A DNA stretch of 64,000 nt from an uncultured Caldimonas sp. (GTDB lineage: Bacteria > Pseudomonadota > Gammaproteobacteria > Burkholderiales > Burkholderiaceae), in the NCBI RefSeq assembly GCF_946480305.1, contig NZ_CAMLJQ010000002.1, forward strand, positions 186,001 through 250,000, given 5' to 3'. The position numbers and the translations under genes were made by a program. Under the pieces are notes generated by a model that was not told where the DNA came from, searched no databases, and worked only from the letters and a program-made list of their open reading frames with translations. Shown here in pieces: positions 44,771 through 52,758 of this stretch; the first letter of the stretch is position 1, and the number at the start of each line of letters is the position of its first letter.

Positions 44771-45976
44771 ATGAACGGGCAGGACCGGAAAGATTCCCTG
44801 GCAGGCGGTGAACACTGCGCCTACGACGACGAGGACGCGCGGATGTTCACGGAGCTGATGCTGTGCCGTTCCCGGCAATACGGCGTGATCTTCCTCGGCC
44901 GGGACGGGCGCATTCGAGGATGGAACCAGGGTGCCAGCTTCATCACCGGCTACGCCGCCAGCGAGGTCGTCGGGCGCTCCGTGTCGCTGTTGTTCAGTGC
45001 CGAGGACCGCGAAAGGCATCTGGACGCGCACGAGCTGAACACGGCCAGAGCCGTCGGTGCCGCGGAGGACGAACGCTGGCATGTGCGCAAGGACGGCTCC
45101 AAGTTCTGGTCCACCGGCATCACGCTGCCGCTCGGCGAGAAAGACGGCGAGATCGCGGGGTTCGTGAAGATCTTCCGCGACGCCACCCACCTGCGCACCC
45201 GCATGAAGTACCTGGAGAACGTGGTGCAGGAGTGCAATGCGCACCAGACCGAGCGCGAAACCTTCATCGGCACCATTGCCCACGAGCTGCGCAACCCGCT
45301 GGCACCGCTCAAGACCGCGCTCACCCTCATGGAGAGGCTGCCCGACCCGACCGGCCGGGCCGCGACCCCCTTGAAGATCATGGATCGGCAACTGGCGTTC
45401 CTCGTCCGGCTGGTCGAAGACCTCGTCGATCTCACGCGCGTCCATACCGGCAAGCTCAGCCTGGCCTACGGGGTCATCACGCTTCAAAACCTACTGAACG
45501 AGGTGATCGACAGTTGCCGCGGTGCCGCTGCCGAAGCTGGCGTTTCGCTGCACGCGGTCCTGCCTTCCGTGCCGATGGAGGTCGAGGTCGACGAAGAACG
45601 GCTGAACCAGGTGATCGTCAACCTGCTCAACAACGCGATCAAGTTCACGCAGCGCGGCGGTGGCGTCTGGCTGACGTGCACCGCCGACCAGACCCACTTC
45701 CTGGTGTACGTGAAGGACAACGGCCGCGGCATCAGCCGCGAACTGCTGCCGAAGATCTTCGACATCTTCACGCAGGCGCACGATGCGCAGAGCAAACGAG
45801 GCGCGGGGTTGGGCATCGGCCTGGCCGTCGTGAAGGAAGTGGTGTCGCTGCACGAGGGGACGATCGAGGTGCGCAGCGAAGGCGAAGGCAAAGGTGCCGA
45901 GTTCATCGTGCGCATCCCGCTGCGCAAGCCGCGCGGCTCGCAGCCCGAACCCACACTCCCTCGCAGGGGGAGCTGA
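44771..45976 (+). CDS. PAS-domain sensor histidine kinase
   Basis: A 401-residue soluble kinase. PAS (about 25-140): 'RQYGVIFLGRDGRIRGWNQG', 'FITGYAASEVVGRSVSLLFS'. HisKA with His171 in 'FIGTIAHELRNPLAPLKTA', HATPase with 'VIVNLLNNAIKFTQRGGG', 'VYVKDNGRGISRELL' and 'GAGLGIGLAVVKEVVSLHEG'. No receiver domain and no adjacent response regulator; the degenerate receiver protein at 41564-42862 is the closest candidate partner. The ATG at 44771 lies 166 bp from the divergent CopG gene. Confidence 0.9.
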   Translation: MNGQDRKDSLAGGEHCAYDDEDARMFTELMLCRSRQYGVIFLGRDGRIRGWNQGASFITGYAASEVVGRSVSLLFSAEDRERHLDAHELNTARAVGAAEDERWHVRKDGSKFWSTGITLPLGEKDGEIAGFVKIFRDATHLRTRMKYLENVVQECNAHQTERETFIGTIAHELRNPLAPLKTALTLMERLPDPTGRAATPLKIMDRQLAFLVRLVEDLVDLTRVHTGKLSLAYGVITLQNLLNEVIDSCRGAAAEAGVSLHAVLPSVPMEVEVDEERLNQVIVNLLNNAIKFTQRGGGVWLTCTADQTHFLVYVKDNGRGISRELLPKIFDIFTQAHDAQSKRGAGLGIGLAVVKEVVSLHEGTIEVRSEGEGKGAEFIVRIPLRKPRGSQPEPTLPRRGS

Positions 45977-46015
45977 AGCGACGTCGCCGCAGCTGCACCC
46001 GTTGCCACACCGTGG

Positions 46016-46282
46016 TCAGTCGACCCCGTCCTCCGGTTCCTGGGGTGCCGAAGGCTGCGTCTGCGGCGGTTTGCGGGACTGCGCATCGTGCCCCTGTCGC
46101 CAGGCCGTCTGGCGCTGTTGCCAGGTCGTCGTCGACTCCCCGGTGGCTGGTGGCTTGTTCTCGGGTTCGTCCATCGGGTTCGAGGACACGTTTTCCCCGC
46201 GCACAGCGGCCTTGGCGCCCTGACGCTCAAGTTCCGCGCGTTCGGGGCGGGGCAGTGGCCCCGGCTGCGATGTCTTGATCAC
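46016..46282 (-). CDS. Hypothetical small hydrophilic protein
   Basis: An 88-residue charged, low-complexity protein rich in Pro, Gln, Glu and Thr ('NPMDEPENKPPATGESTTTW', 'PPQTQPSAPQEPEDGVD'), likely disordered. It starts at a GTG preceded by AAAGGACGCAC. Convergent with the PAS kinase (39 bases between stops). No family recognised. Confidence 0.55.
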   Translation of the reverse strand: MIKTSQPGPLPRPERAELERQGAKAAVRGENVSSNPMDEPENKPPATGESTTTWQQRQTAWRQGHDAQSRKPPQTQPSAPQEPEDGVD

Positions 46283-46464
46283 GTGCGTCCTTTCGGCAGA
46301 GCATCTGCGACCGCGGGCGACGTGCGCGGTGCGGCATCGGCCTGCCCTTGAACGAGCAATCGGCGCCCCTGGCAAGGCGGTGTCCTCGAACTCGAAGAGG
46401 GCTGGTTTACCCGTAAGGGTTCGCAGGCTACCCTGCGCACTTCATTGCCCCGTGGAGACCCATC

Positions 46465-46887
46465 ATGTTCTACGCGCTCAGCTGGTTCGTCGTCATCACG
46501 CTCCTTGCCCTGTGGTCCATCACCGCCTGGGTGCTGCATGCCGTCACCATCTGGACCCTCACGAATGCTCCGGCGCTGTCGGGTGCCACCTCCGCCATCG
46601 AAGCGGTGCGCCTGCCCGACTGGCTGGCGCCGTGGCTGCCGACGGAAGTGGCGCAGGCGCTGGCCTCCACGCTCGCGGGCCTCGGGCCCGTCATCGAGAG
46701 CATGCTGCAGGCGGTGCCCGCGCTGGCCGGCGGCGTGACGGTGGCCGCGTGGGTGATCTGGGCCCTGGGTAGCGTGGTGCTCGTGTTGCTGGGGGTGGGC
46801 GTGCATCTCCTGATCGCCATGTGGCGGCGCCACCGACGCAGCGCCCAGGCGCCCTCCGGCGCCACCCGTTCGGCGATGGCGCGCTGA
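46465..46887 (+). CDS. Small membrane protein with two transmembrane helices
   Basis: A 140-residue protein. An N-terminal helix ('LSWFVVITLLALWSITAWVL') is followed by a loop with amphipathic helices ('LPDWLAPWLPTEVAQALAST') and a second long helix ('VAAWVIWALGSVVLVLLGVG'), ending in a basic tail. Function unknown. The start follows GTGGAGACCCATC. A perfect stem-loop follows the gene. Confidence 0.72.
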   Translation: MFYALSWFVVITLLALWSITAWVLHAVTIWTLTNAPALSGATSAIEAVRLPDWLAPWLPTEVAQALASTLAGLGPVIESMLQAVPALAGGVTVAAWVIWALGSVVLVLLGVGVHLLIAMWRRHRRSAQAPSGATRSAMAR

Positions 46888-46913
46888 GCGGCCCGGCCCC
46901 GCTTCACCTTCAA

Positions 46914-46945
46914 GGTTGGCGTGCTCCCTGAGCAGCACGCCAACC
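46914..46945. terminator. Bidirectional terminator-like hairpin between convergent genes
   Basis: A perfect 12-bp stem, GGTTGGCGTGCT (46914-46925) with AGCACGCCAACC (46934-46945), and an eight-base loop. It lies between the ends of the membrane protein gene and the flavoprotein gene. The U-tract is missing on both strands. Confidence 0.6.
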
Positions 46946-46971
46946 AGCCCCGTGCGACAAGCAACGCCGGC

Positions 46972-47871
46972 TCACCCGAACATCAGCGAACGGTGCGCGG
47001 CCATGCCGGCCATCGCACCATCGGTCACCGCGAACGCGATGGAGCCCGCGGGCCTGGCCACGTCGCCGCAGGCGAACACGCCGGGCACGCTGGTCGACTT
47101 CATGGCATCGGTCTTCACGAAGGCGCCCATCGGGCCGTCTTCCAGTTCGCAGCCGATGCCCCTGGCCAGCGGGCTGGGCACCGCGCGGGTCGCGACGAAC
47201 AACCCGTCGAGCGCAAAGCTGCGGCCATCTTGCATGGCCAGCTCGACCGTCTCGCCCTGCAGCCGCGCGACCGCACCGGTGACGATCGAAACGCCGCGCG
47301 CCTGCAACTGCTCCAGCTCCTCGCTCGACGGCCGCGGCTGCTCGTGCAGGAACAAGGTGGTGGTGCCCCAGTCGGGCAGCATCAAGGCCTGGTGTATCGA
47401 CAAGGGCGAGGTCGCGAGCACGCCGATGCGGCCCTGCTGCAACTCGTAGCCGTGGCAGTAAGGGCAGTGGAACACGTGCCGGCCCCAGCGCTCGGCCAGC
47501 CCGGGCAGATCCGGCAGCGCGTCTTGCACGCCGGCGGCCAGCACCAGGCGCCGGCCGCTTCGCGCTTCGCCTGAGTGCAGCACCACGTCGAACCGGCCCG
47601 CAGCGCGGTGCACCTGCTCGGCCTCGGCATGCAACCAGTCGACCGTGTCGTACTCCATCAGCTGCGCGCGGCCCTCGGCGGCAATGTCCTGCGGGGCCGT
47701 GCCGTCCTGCGTCAGGAACCCGTGCGAGGTGCCGGCAAAGCGGTTGCGACGGGAGCCCGCGTCGATGACCAGCACGCGGCGCCGCGCACGCGCCAACTGC
47801 AGGCCCGCCGACAGCCCCGCATAGCTGCCGCCCAGGATGATCGCGTCGTAGACCAGAGGTTTCGCATCCAT
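46972..47871 (-). CDS. Thioredoxin-reductase-like FAD/NAD(P) oxidoreductase
   Basis: A 299-residue flavoprotein. The FAD loop is 'DAIILGGSYAGLSAGLQLAR', the redox-active pair is in 'VFHCPYCHGYELQQGRIG', and the C-terminal FAD motif is 'SVPGVFACGDVARPAGSIAF'. The NADPH loop between them is weak ('GVLATSPLSIHQAL' lacks a full GxGxxA), as in some ferredoxin/thioredoxin-reductase-like paralogues. Likely a disulfide reductase of unknown partner. The gene is divergently arranged... its start lies 19 bases from the ACGTATC inverted repeat, an operator probably read by the Rrf2 regulator whose gene lies just upstream on the same strand. Confidence 0.88.
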   Translation of the reverse strand: MDAKPLVYDAIILGGSYAGLSAGLQLARARRRVLVIDAGSRRNRFAGTSHGFLTQDGTAPQDIAAEGRAQLMEYDTVDWLHAEAEQVHRAAGRFDVVLHSGEARSGRRLVLAAGVQDALPDLPGLAERWGRHVFHCPYCHGYELQQGRIGVLATSPLSIHQALMLPDWGTTTLFLHEQPRPSSEELEQLQARGVSIVTGAVARLQGETVELAMQDGRSFALDGLFVATRAVPSPLARGIGCELEDGPMGAFVKTDAMKSTSVPGVFACGDVARPAGSIAFAVTDGAMAGMAAHRSLMFG

Positions 47872-47889
47872 TCTTCGCCTTTCAATAAC

Positions 47890-47910
47890 ACGTATCTTTT
47901 GATGATACGT
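47890..47910. promoter_or_regulatory. ACGTATC-N7-GATACGT inverted repeat, likely Rrf2 operator
   Basis: A perfect 7+7 inverted repeat with a seven-base A/T-rich centre, 19 bases before the start codon of the flavoprotein gene and after the end of the Rrf2 gene. Its size and symmetry suit a dimeric winged-helix regulator. Confidence 0.6.
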
Positions 47911-47972
47911 AAAAGAGAAAAGGCGTGCGGGCCGAATGGCCTGTGCTCTGAATCGAGGGCGGTGTTGCCCGA

Positions 47973-48425
47973 TCAGCCCTGATGGCAGCCGGCCGCGCGG
48001 TGCGCGCGGCAGCGGGCATCGAACCCGGCGGCCAGGTCGGCGAGCGTGACGGAGCCCAGCCTGTCGAGCAGCAGGGCCTCGGCCTCCTGCAGCGCGCCTG
48101 CGAGCGCGGCGTTGACTTCCTGCTCGACGGCGCAGTCCGGGTTGTCGCGGTCATTGCCGATCGCGAAGATCTTGGGGCCGCCCACCGCGAGGTGAACGTC
48201 CAGCAGCGTCACGTTGCGCAGATCCACCGCGAGCCGCCAGCCGCCGCTGTGCCCCTTCTCCGAGGCCACGAAGCCCGATTTGCGCAAGCCCGCCATCGTG
48301 CGCCGGACCACCGCCGCGTTGGTGCCCAACATGGCCGCCATCTGCTCCGACGTGATGGCACGGTCGTCGCGGGCCATGTGCAGCAGCACGTGGAGCATGC
48401 GGGAAAGGCGGCTGTCGGTTCTCAC
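47973..48425 (-). CDS. Rrf2 family transcriptional regulator
   Basis: About 150 residues, the normal Rrf2 length, if started at the GTG at 48425. The winged helix reads 'SRMLHVLLHMARDDRAITSE', 'QMAAMLGTNAAVVRRTMAGL' and 'RKSGFVASEKGHSGGWRLAV'. The three closely spaced cysteines of IscR and NsrR are absent; only isolated Cys occur ('DNPDCAVEQEV', and two near the end), so it is closer to the thiol- or ligand-sensing YwnA-like group. The longer frame to 48626 lacks family similarity. It likely controls the downstream flavoprotein gene. Confidence 0.85.
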   Translation of the reverse strand: MRTDSRLSRMLHVLLHMARDDRAITSEQMAAMLGTNAAVVRRTMAGLRKSGFVASEKGHSGGWRLAVDLRNVTLLDVHLAVGGPKIFAIGNDRDNPDCAVEQEVNAALAGALQEAEALLLDRLGSVTLADLAAGFDARCRAHRAAGCHQG

Positions 48426-48540
48426 TTCGTCGAGGTGCGGGCGGGTGGCGAGCCTTCGATTGTCGTCGCCTTGCGGCAAGGCCGCGCGCCGCGGCCCGGG
48501 CACGCTTCGTGGCACTGAACGGCCGCAGCACAATAGCCGG

Positions 48541-48765
48541 ATGTCGGAGCCACTCCACCTGCTCGTCACCACTGCCATGCCGTACGGCAAGTACAAGGGC
48601 ACGCTCATTGCCGACCTGCCGGGCAACTACCTGAACTGGTTTGCGCGCGAGGGCTTTCCGCCGGGGCAGCTGGGCCGGCTGCTCGCGCTGATGCATGAGA
48701 TCGATCACAACGGGCTGCAGCATCTGCTGGTGCCCTTGCGCGCAAACCCACCGGCCGGGCCATGA
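48541..48765 (+). CDS. DUF3820 family protein
   Basis: A 74-residue protein of the DUF3820 family: 'TTAMPYGKYKGTLIADLPGN', 'YLNWFAREGFPPGQLGRLLA', the standard conserved core. Function unknown; it is often near ribosome-rescue or tRNA genes. Its stop overlaps the arfB start as ATGA, so the two are co-translated. Confidence 0.9.
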   Translation: MSEPLHLLVTTAMPYGKYKGTLIADLPGNYLNWFAREGFPPGQLGRLLALMHEIDHNGLQHLLVPLRANPPAGP

Positions 48766-49160
48766 CGTTCCGCATCCGCGAAGACGAGGTCGAGTTCACC
48801 GCCATGCGGGCCCAAGGCCCGGGCGGGCAGAACGTGAACAAGGTGTCGAGCGCGGTGCACCTGCGCTTCGACATCCCCGCGTCGTCGCTGCCGCCTGCGC
48901 TGAAGGAGAAGCTGCTCGCCCTGCCCGGGCGGCGCGTCAGCAAGGAGGGCGTGCTCGTCATCAAGGCCCAGTCCGAGCGCAGCCAGGAGCAGAACAAGGC
49001 GCTGGCGCTGGCACGCTTGCAGCAGATCGTGGACGACGCGTCGCACGAGCCGCCCGCGCGCCGGCCCACCAAGCCGACCTATGGCTCCAAACAGCGCCGG
49101 CTGCAGGGCAAGGCCATCCGCTCGGCGGTGAAGGCGGGGCGGGGGAAGGTGGATGAGTGA
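48762..49160 (+). CDS. arfB: Alternative ribosome-rescue peptidyl-tRNA hydrolase ArfB
   Basis: A 132-residue ArfB/YaeJ protein. The catalytic GGQ lies in 'RAQGPGGQNVNKVSSAVHLR', and the basic C-terminal tail that enters the mRNA channel is present ('RPTKPTYGSKQRRLQGKAIR', 'SAVKAGRGK'). It releases nascent chains from ribosomes stalled without a stop codon. Coupled to the DUF3820 gene by an ATGA overlap. Confidence 0.94.
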   Translation: MTFRIREDEVEFTAMRAQGPGGQNVNKVSSAVHLRFDIPASSLPPALKEKLLALPGRRVSKEGVLVIKAQSERSQEQNKALALARLQQIVDDASHEPPARRPTKPTYGSKQRRLQGKAIRSAVKAGRGKVDE

Positions 49161-49190
49161 GGCGGCCACCGGGCCGCGACCCGGAGCTGG

Positions 49191-50075
49191 CTACCGCTGG
49201 GCGGGAGCCACTCGCCCGATGAACTCGAGCATCAGCGACACGGCCTCGGCCGCATGCGTTTCGAGCAGCAGGTGGCCGGCGTCGAGCACGTGCGCCTCCA
49301 TCCTCGGCAGCGCACGCATCCACGACAGCACCTCCCCGAGATCGAAATAGATGTCGTGCCTGCCCCAGACCATCAACGTCGGCGGCTGCCAGCGCTCGAG
49401 GTACTGGGCGATGGCGTCGAAGCGGGCCGCGTAGTTGCCGTAGTCGCGGATCAGCGCGCGCTGGGTGTCCATGTGGCCCGGCAGGTTCATCACCCGCCAG
49501 TCCTCTTCCCAATGTTCGGCAGGGATGCGCTGTGCCACCTCCGGCGGAACGCCGGAGACGTAGGTATCGCGCGTGCCCTCCAACGTGAGGTGCGCCGTGG
49601 CCTGCGCCTCGTTCTCCGCATTGGGGTGCGACCAGTAGGCCTGCGTCGCGGCCCACCCTGGCCCCCACCCCGTTCGATGCGCGTTGGCGTTCTGCACGAT
49701 GAGGCCCAGCACCTGCTCGGGGGCCTGCATGGCAACGTGCAGGCCCACCGGCGCGCCCCAGTCGTGCAGGTAGATGAAGCGCCGGCCGATCGCGAGCCGC
49801 TCCAACAGCTCCAGGATCGCATCACCGATGGCCGAGAACGTGACCGCCGGCAGCACGCCCGATTCGCCGTGGCCCGGCAGATCGGGCGCGATCACATACG
49901 CCACCTGCGCGAGCGCGGGCGCAACCTGGCGGAACATGCGCGACGAGTTCGGCGTGCCGTGCAGCAACAGCACGGCGGGCTTGGACGCCACGCCTGCCGT
50001 GATGAACGACAGCTCGGTGCCGGTGGACAGGAGCAGCCGTTGCCGGCTCGCCAACGCACTGCTGTGTGCTGCCAT
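49191..50075 (-). CDS. Alpha/beta hydrolase (haloalkane dehalogenase/epoxide hydrolase-like)
   Basis: A 294-residue hydrolase. The oxyanion motif is 'VLLLHGTPNSSRMFRQVAPA', the nucleophile elbow 'FIYLHDWGAPVGLHVAMQAP' has Asp in the sequence H-D-W-G, as in haloalkane dehalogenases and epoxide hydrolases rather than the Ser of esterases. Downstream 'PTLMVWGRHDIYFDLGE' and 'HVLDAGHLLLETHAAEAVSL' supply the acidic residue and catalytic His. Substrate unknown. Convergent with arfB. Confidence 0.88.
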   Translation of the reverse strand: MAAHSSALASRQRLLLSTGTELSFITAGVASKPAVLLLHGTPNSSRMFRQVAPALAQVAYVIAPDLPGHGESGVLPAVTFSAIGDAILELLERLAIGRRFIYLHDWGAPVGLHVAMQAPEQVLGLIVQNANAHRTGWGPGWAATQAYWSHPNAENEAQATAHLTLEGTRDTYVSGVPPEVAQRIPAEHWEEDWRVMNLPGHMDTQRALIRDYGNYAARFDAIAQYLERWQPPTLMVWGRHDIYFDLGEVLSWMRALPRMEAHVLDAGHLLLETHAAEAVSLMLEFIGRVAPAQR

Positions 50076-50310
50076 GGTCGTCTCCAGCGCGTATCAGGTT
50101 GCGCGGATTTTCCTGCAGCAAAGCAGGCTCCCGGGCGGGTTGCATGGAGTGATGAAGCGCCGCAGCGGGGAGCCGCGGCCGAGGCACGCCGGGCGTTGCG
50201 CCGCGAGCTGGGGGGCACTTAAAGTGCGGGGCTCGGCCGCGCTTGCCACGCTTGCGGACGATGCAGGTCAGAAGCCGTCACCCAACGTCGCCAAGAAAAG
50301 AGAGAGCACC

Positions 50311-50652
50311 ATGGCCAAGTACCTGATTTCCTTCCCGAGTGCGGCGATGGTCGTGCCACACGGCGATTTGGCGGCCGTCAGCCGCGACGCGCACGCCGTG
50401 ATCGACGAGGCCAAAGCCGCCGGCGTTTATGTCTTCGGCGGCGGCCTCGACGAAGGCGTGCCGCCCGTGCTGGTGGCGGCCGACGGCACGGTCACCGAAG
50501 GAGGTTATCCGTGGGCACCTGCGCTCAACGGCGGTTTTACCGTGCTGGAGTTGCCTTCACGCGAGCAGGCCGTGGCGTGGGCGGCGCGGCTCGCGAAGGC
50601 GTGCCGGTGCGCGCAGGAGCTGCGCGTCTTCATGTTCGACCCTCAGTCCTGA
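50311..50652 (+). CDS. YCII-related protein
   Basis: A 113-residue protein of the YCII (DGPF) type: 'KYLISFPSAAMVVPHGDLAA', 'DEAKAAGVYVFGGGLDEGVP', then 'TVTEGGYPWAPALNGGFTVL' in place of the DGPF loop, and 'AVAWAARLAKACRCAQELRV'. Related to the N-terminal half of the fusion protein at 11800-12708. The ATG follows AAAGAGAGAGCACC. Activity unknown. Confidence 0.82.
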   Translation: MAKYLISFPSAAMVVPHGDLAAVSRDAHAVIDEAKAAGVYVFGGGLDEGVPPVLVAADGTVTEGGYPWAPALNGGFTVLELPSREQAVAWAARLAKACRCAQELRVFMFDPQS

Positions 50653-50688
50653 GCGCGTCGAACGCGAAGGCGCTGGCTGTTCTCTCGT

Positions 50689-50865
50689 CTACACCTCGAC
50701 GGGTTGACCTCTTTTCAGAAGGGCCAGCAACGCTGCCAGCTCTTCACGGGTCAGAGAACTCAACCCTGGCAGATCGCCTTCCTTCGTTCGCTTCAAACGC
50801 TCAAGGAAGGCCTTGATGTTCGGGTTCTCATTGGGGTCGAGGAAACCTGCACTCAACACAGACAT
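50689..50865 (-). CDS. Hypothetical small protein (58 residues)
   Basis: A short, mostly helical acidic peptide: 'LDPNENPNIKAFLERLKRTK', 'LSSLTREELAALLALLKRGQ'. Its regular amphipathic helices suggest a real protein. No clear ribosome binding site at the ATG at 50865; the frame is open further upstream but runs into the membrane-protein gene. Lies 59 bases after that gene on the same strand. Confidence 0.45.
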   Translation of the reverse strand: MSVLSAGFLDPNENPNIKAFLERLKRTKEGDLPGLSSLTREELAALLALLKRGQPVEV

Positions 50866-50924
50866 GGCATCGACCGAGTCGTGCAAGCCGATGGGGCGGG
50901 TCTTTGTTGCTCGCACCGACTGCT

Positions 50925-51257
50925 CTACGCCAGCATGAAATTCCACACCGCATACGCCGTCACGGCAATGACCAATGCGATGTACCCCGCCACCGACGCA
51001 ACGATGGCCGCAGCCGTCTTCCACTCGAAGATGCAGTTGCGGATCCTGCGGGCGAGGTACATGAGCACCAGTGCATAGGGCAGCAGAACAACGAGCGCCA
51101 GCGCGCGGCCTTTGAAAGAGAAGGACGCCTGAAAGTCCATGACCGTCGCCGGAATGGCCTCGAAGGCGAGATGCCACGCCAGCAAAGCGAGCAGCAATAC
51201 GTTGATCACCAACGCGCCATACGTCAGCGGACGCAGCGAAAAAGGTTTTTGTTGCAT
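50925..51257 (-). CDS. Small membrane protein, unknown function
   Basis: A 110-residue protein with three hydrophobic helices: 'ALVINVLLLALLAWHLAFEA', 'ALALVVLLPYALVLMYLARR' and 'IVASVAGYIALVIAVTAYAV'. Short charged loop between the second and third. The ATG at 51257 begins 'MQQKPFSLRPL'. No family recognised. The following 300 bases up to 51555 contain nothing I can support. Confidence 0.65.
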   Translation of the reverse strand: MQQKPFSLRPLTYGALVINVLLLALLAWHLAFEAIPATVMDFQASFSFKGRALALVVLLPYALVLMYLARRIRNCIFEWKTAAAIVASVAGYIALVIAVTAYAVWNFMLA

Positions 51258-51555
51258 GACGAAGCCGGACACAGAGTGACGAATAGCAGTGAAAACATGC
51301 AGCGAACACGTCTTCGGCTATGAATGAAGGCCCCTTCAACGGCAGAACAGCAGGGCCTGCAGAAAACCGAGGAAGCCTATCAACGCAGTTGATGTAACTA
51401 CACGCGCAGATAAGGGGTGTCGGCACGGTCTGCCTGGTGATACTCGATCGACGCCATGCACGCGCGTCCGGATCTGCACCTCACCGGTCCGAAATCGAGC
51501 GGTCAGCGTCGGGCCGCGCCACTACGCTGGTGTTCTTCACCTGCGCAGGCTGCCC

Positions 51556-51804
51556 ATGCTCCAACTGAGACCGAACTGCGAATGCTGCAACGTCGACCTG
51601 CCCGCCGATAGCGCCGACGCGCGCATCTGCTCCTTCGAGTGCACCTTCTGCGCCGCCTGCGCAAGCGTCAAACTTGCCGGCCGATGCCCCAACTGCGGCG
51701 GCGAACTCGTCGCGCGGCCAAGGCGGCCGGCCGGCAAGCTTGCCAGCTATCCCGCTTCCACACAGCGAGTGCACAAGCCCCAGGGGTGCGCGGCATCCGG
51801 TTGA
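51556..51804 (+). CDS. DUF1272 zinc-binding protein
   Basis: An 82-residue protein with the DUF1272 core: 'MLQLRPNCECCNVDLPADSA', 'ARICSFECTFCAACASVKLA', 'GRCPNCGGELVARPRRPAGK'. Nine cysteines in paired arrangement indicate two zinc sites. Short family of unknown role, frequent near regulatory or transport genes in Proteobacteria. Confidence 0.93.
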   Translation: MLQLRPNCECCNVDLPADSADARICSFECTFCAACASVKLAGRCPNCGGELVARPRRPAGKLASYPASTQRVHKPQGCAASG

Positions 51805-51938
51805 ACGGAGTCGGCTCCCGGCCATGCCGTCTGGATCGGCTTGCATTGCAGCAGGCCGGCACAAACCGCCGGCGGGCAGGTTGCCGGGTAGGGCGATCCA
51901 CTATGCTTGCCGCCTGACCCGACGGACTTCGCTCACCC

Positions 51939-52370
51939 ATGCAACCCAGCGCGCAGGACATCATCGACCAGCTCCGGCTGCAACCTCATCCCGAAGGTGG
52001 TTGGTACCGTGAATACTGGCGCGGCCCCGACGCGGCCGGCCGAGGAACCGGCACAGCGATCTACTACCTCCTGCAACATGGGCAGAGGTCGCATTGGCAT
52101 CGAATCGATGCCACCGAGCTGTGGCTCTTTCACGCGGGTGGACCGCTTCGTCTCATGACGGCCCAAGACGGCGCCGTCGTCGAACGACAACTCGGGCCCA
52201 ACCTTCTGGCAGGCGAAGTCCTGCAGACCGTCATCGAACCCTGGGTCTGGCAGGCCGCAACTCCCGAGGCGGAGTGGACCTTGGTGAGCTGCGTCGTGAC
52301 GCCCGCCTTCGAGTTCGCCGGTTTTGAAATGGCTCCGCCGGAATGGCAGCCGGGAAGTGCGTCGGCCTGA
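51939..52370 (+). CDS. Cupin family protein (DUF985-type)
   Basis: A 143-residue cupin of the DUF985/YML079w type: 'IIDQLRLQPHPEGGWYREYW', 'TAIYYLLQHGQRSHWHRIDA', 'TELWLFHAGGPLRL', then 'WQAATPEAEWTLVSCVVTPA' and 'FEFAGFEMAPPEW'. The family is conserved in bacteria and plants; its ligand is unclear. It stands alone, upstream of the defence-like module. Confidence 0.9.
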   Translation: MQPSAQDIIDQLRLQPHPEGGWYREYWRGPDAAGRGTGTAIYYLLQHGQRSHWHRIDATELWLFHAGGPLRLMTAQDGAVVERQLGPNLLAGEVLQTVIEPWVWQAATPEAEWTLVSCVVTPAFEFAGFEMAPPEWQPGSASA

Positions 52371-52758
52371 GAGGCCGATTGAGACTGATCCCAGTCATTC
52401 GTCACCCACGCCGTGAATGACACCTGCGACCGTCACCAGTCACTCGCCGGTCGGCACAGTCTACGATCGCTTCAGCTACAACGCCGGCAGGTCGACGTAC
52501 AGCGCCTATGTCCCGGTGGTGATGGGGCGAGCTTGCCCAGCGCGAACTGGAACACCCGATCCGTTGTTGACGCTGAAATGCCTGGCAGCAGACATCGCGT
52601 GAGCGTCGATACCAGTGTGTCAGCTTTGGTTGACATATGAGTGCCCCCGCGCGGGCAGACGACCGAATTCCACCAAACCGATGATCAGGCGATCAGCGGA
52701 ACGATCGCGGGAACGATCGGGACAACCAGCAATATTTCTGAAACGAAGTGGCCATAAA
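52371..52758. other. Intergenic region upstream of the ATPase-protease module
   Basis: About 388 bases without a supported gene; GC is lower than in neighbouring housekeeping genes. A 61-codon plus frame (52417-52602) has no protein-like features. The tandem 12-mers at 52698-52721 and an A/T-rich segment before the start codon are the promoter-like elements I can see. Confidence 0.5.
52698..52721 (+). promoter_or_regulatory. Tandem 12-bp repeats upstream of ietA
   Basis: Two adjacent units, GGAACGATCGCG (52698-52709) and GGAACGATCGGG (52710-52721), each with the palindrome CGATCG. They end 37 bases before the ATG of the ATPase. A third partial GCGATCAGC lies just upstream. Likely a binding site for a regulator, possibly the ATPase itself if the pair is autoregulated as toxin-antitoxin modules are. 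Confidence 0.4.

Noticed and set aside
52417..52602. A 61-codon ORF upstream of the ietA-like gene.
   Set aside because: No ribosome binding site, no regular secondary-structure pattern, and unremarkable composition.
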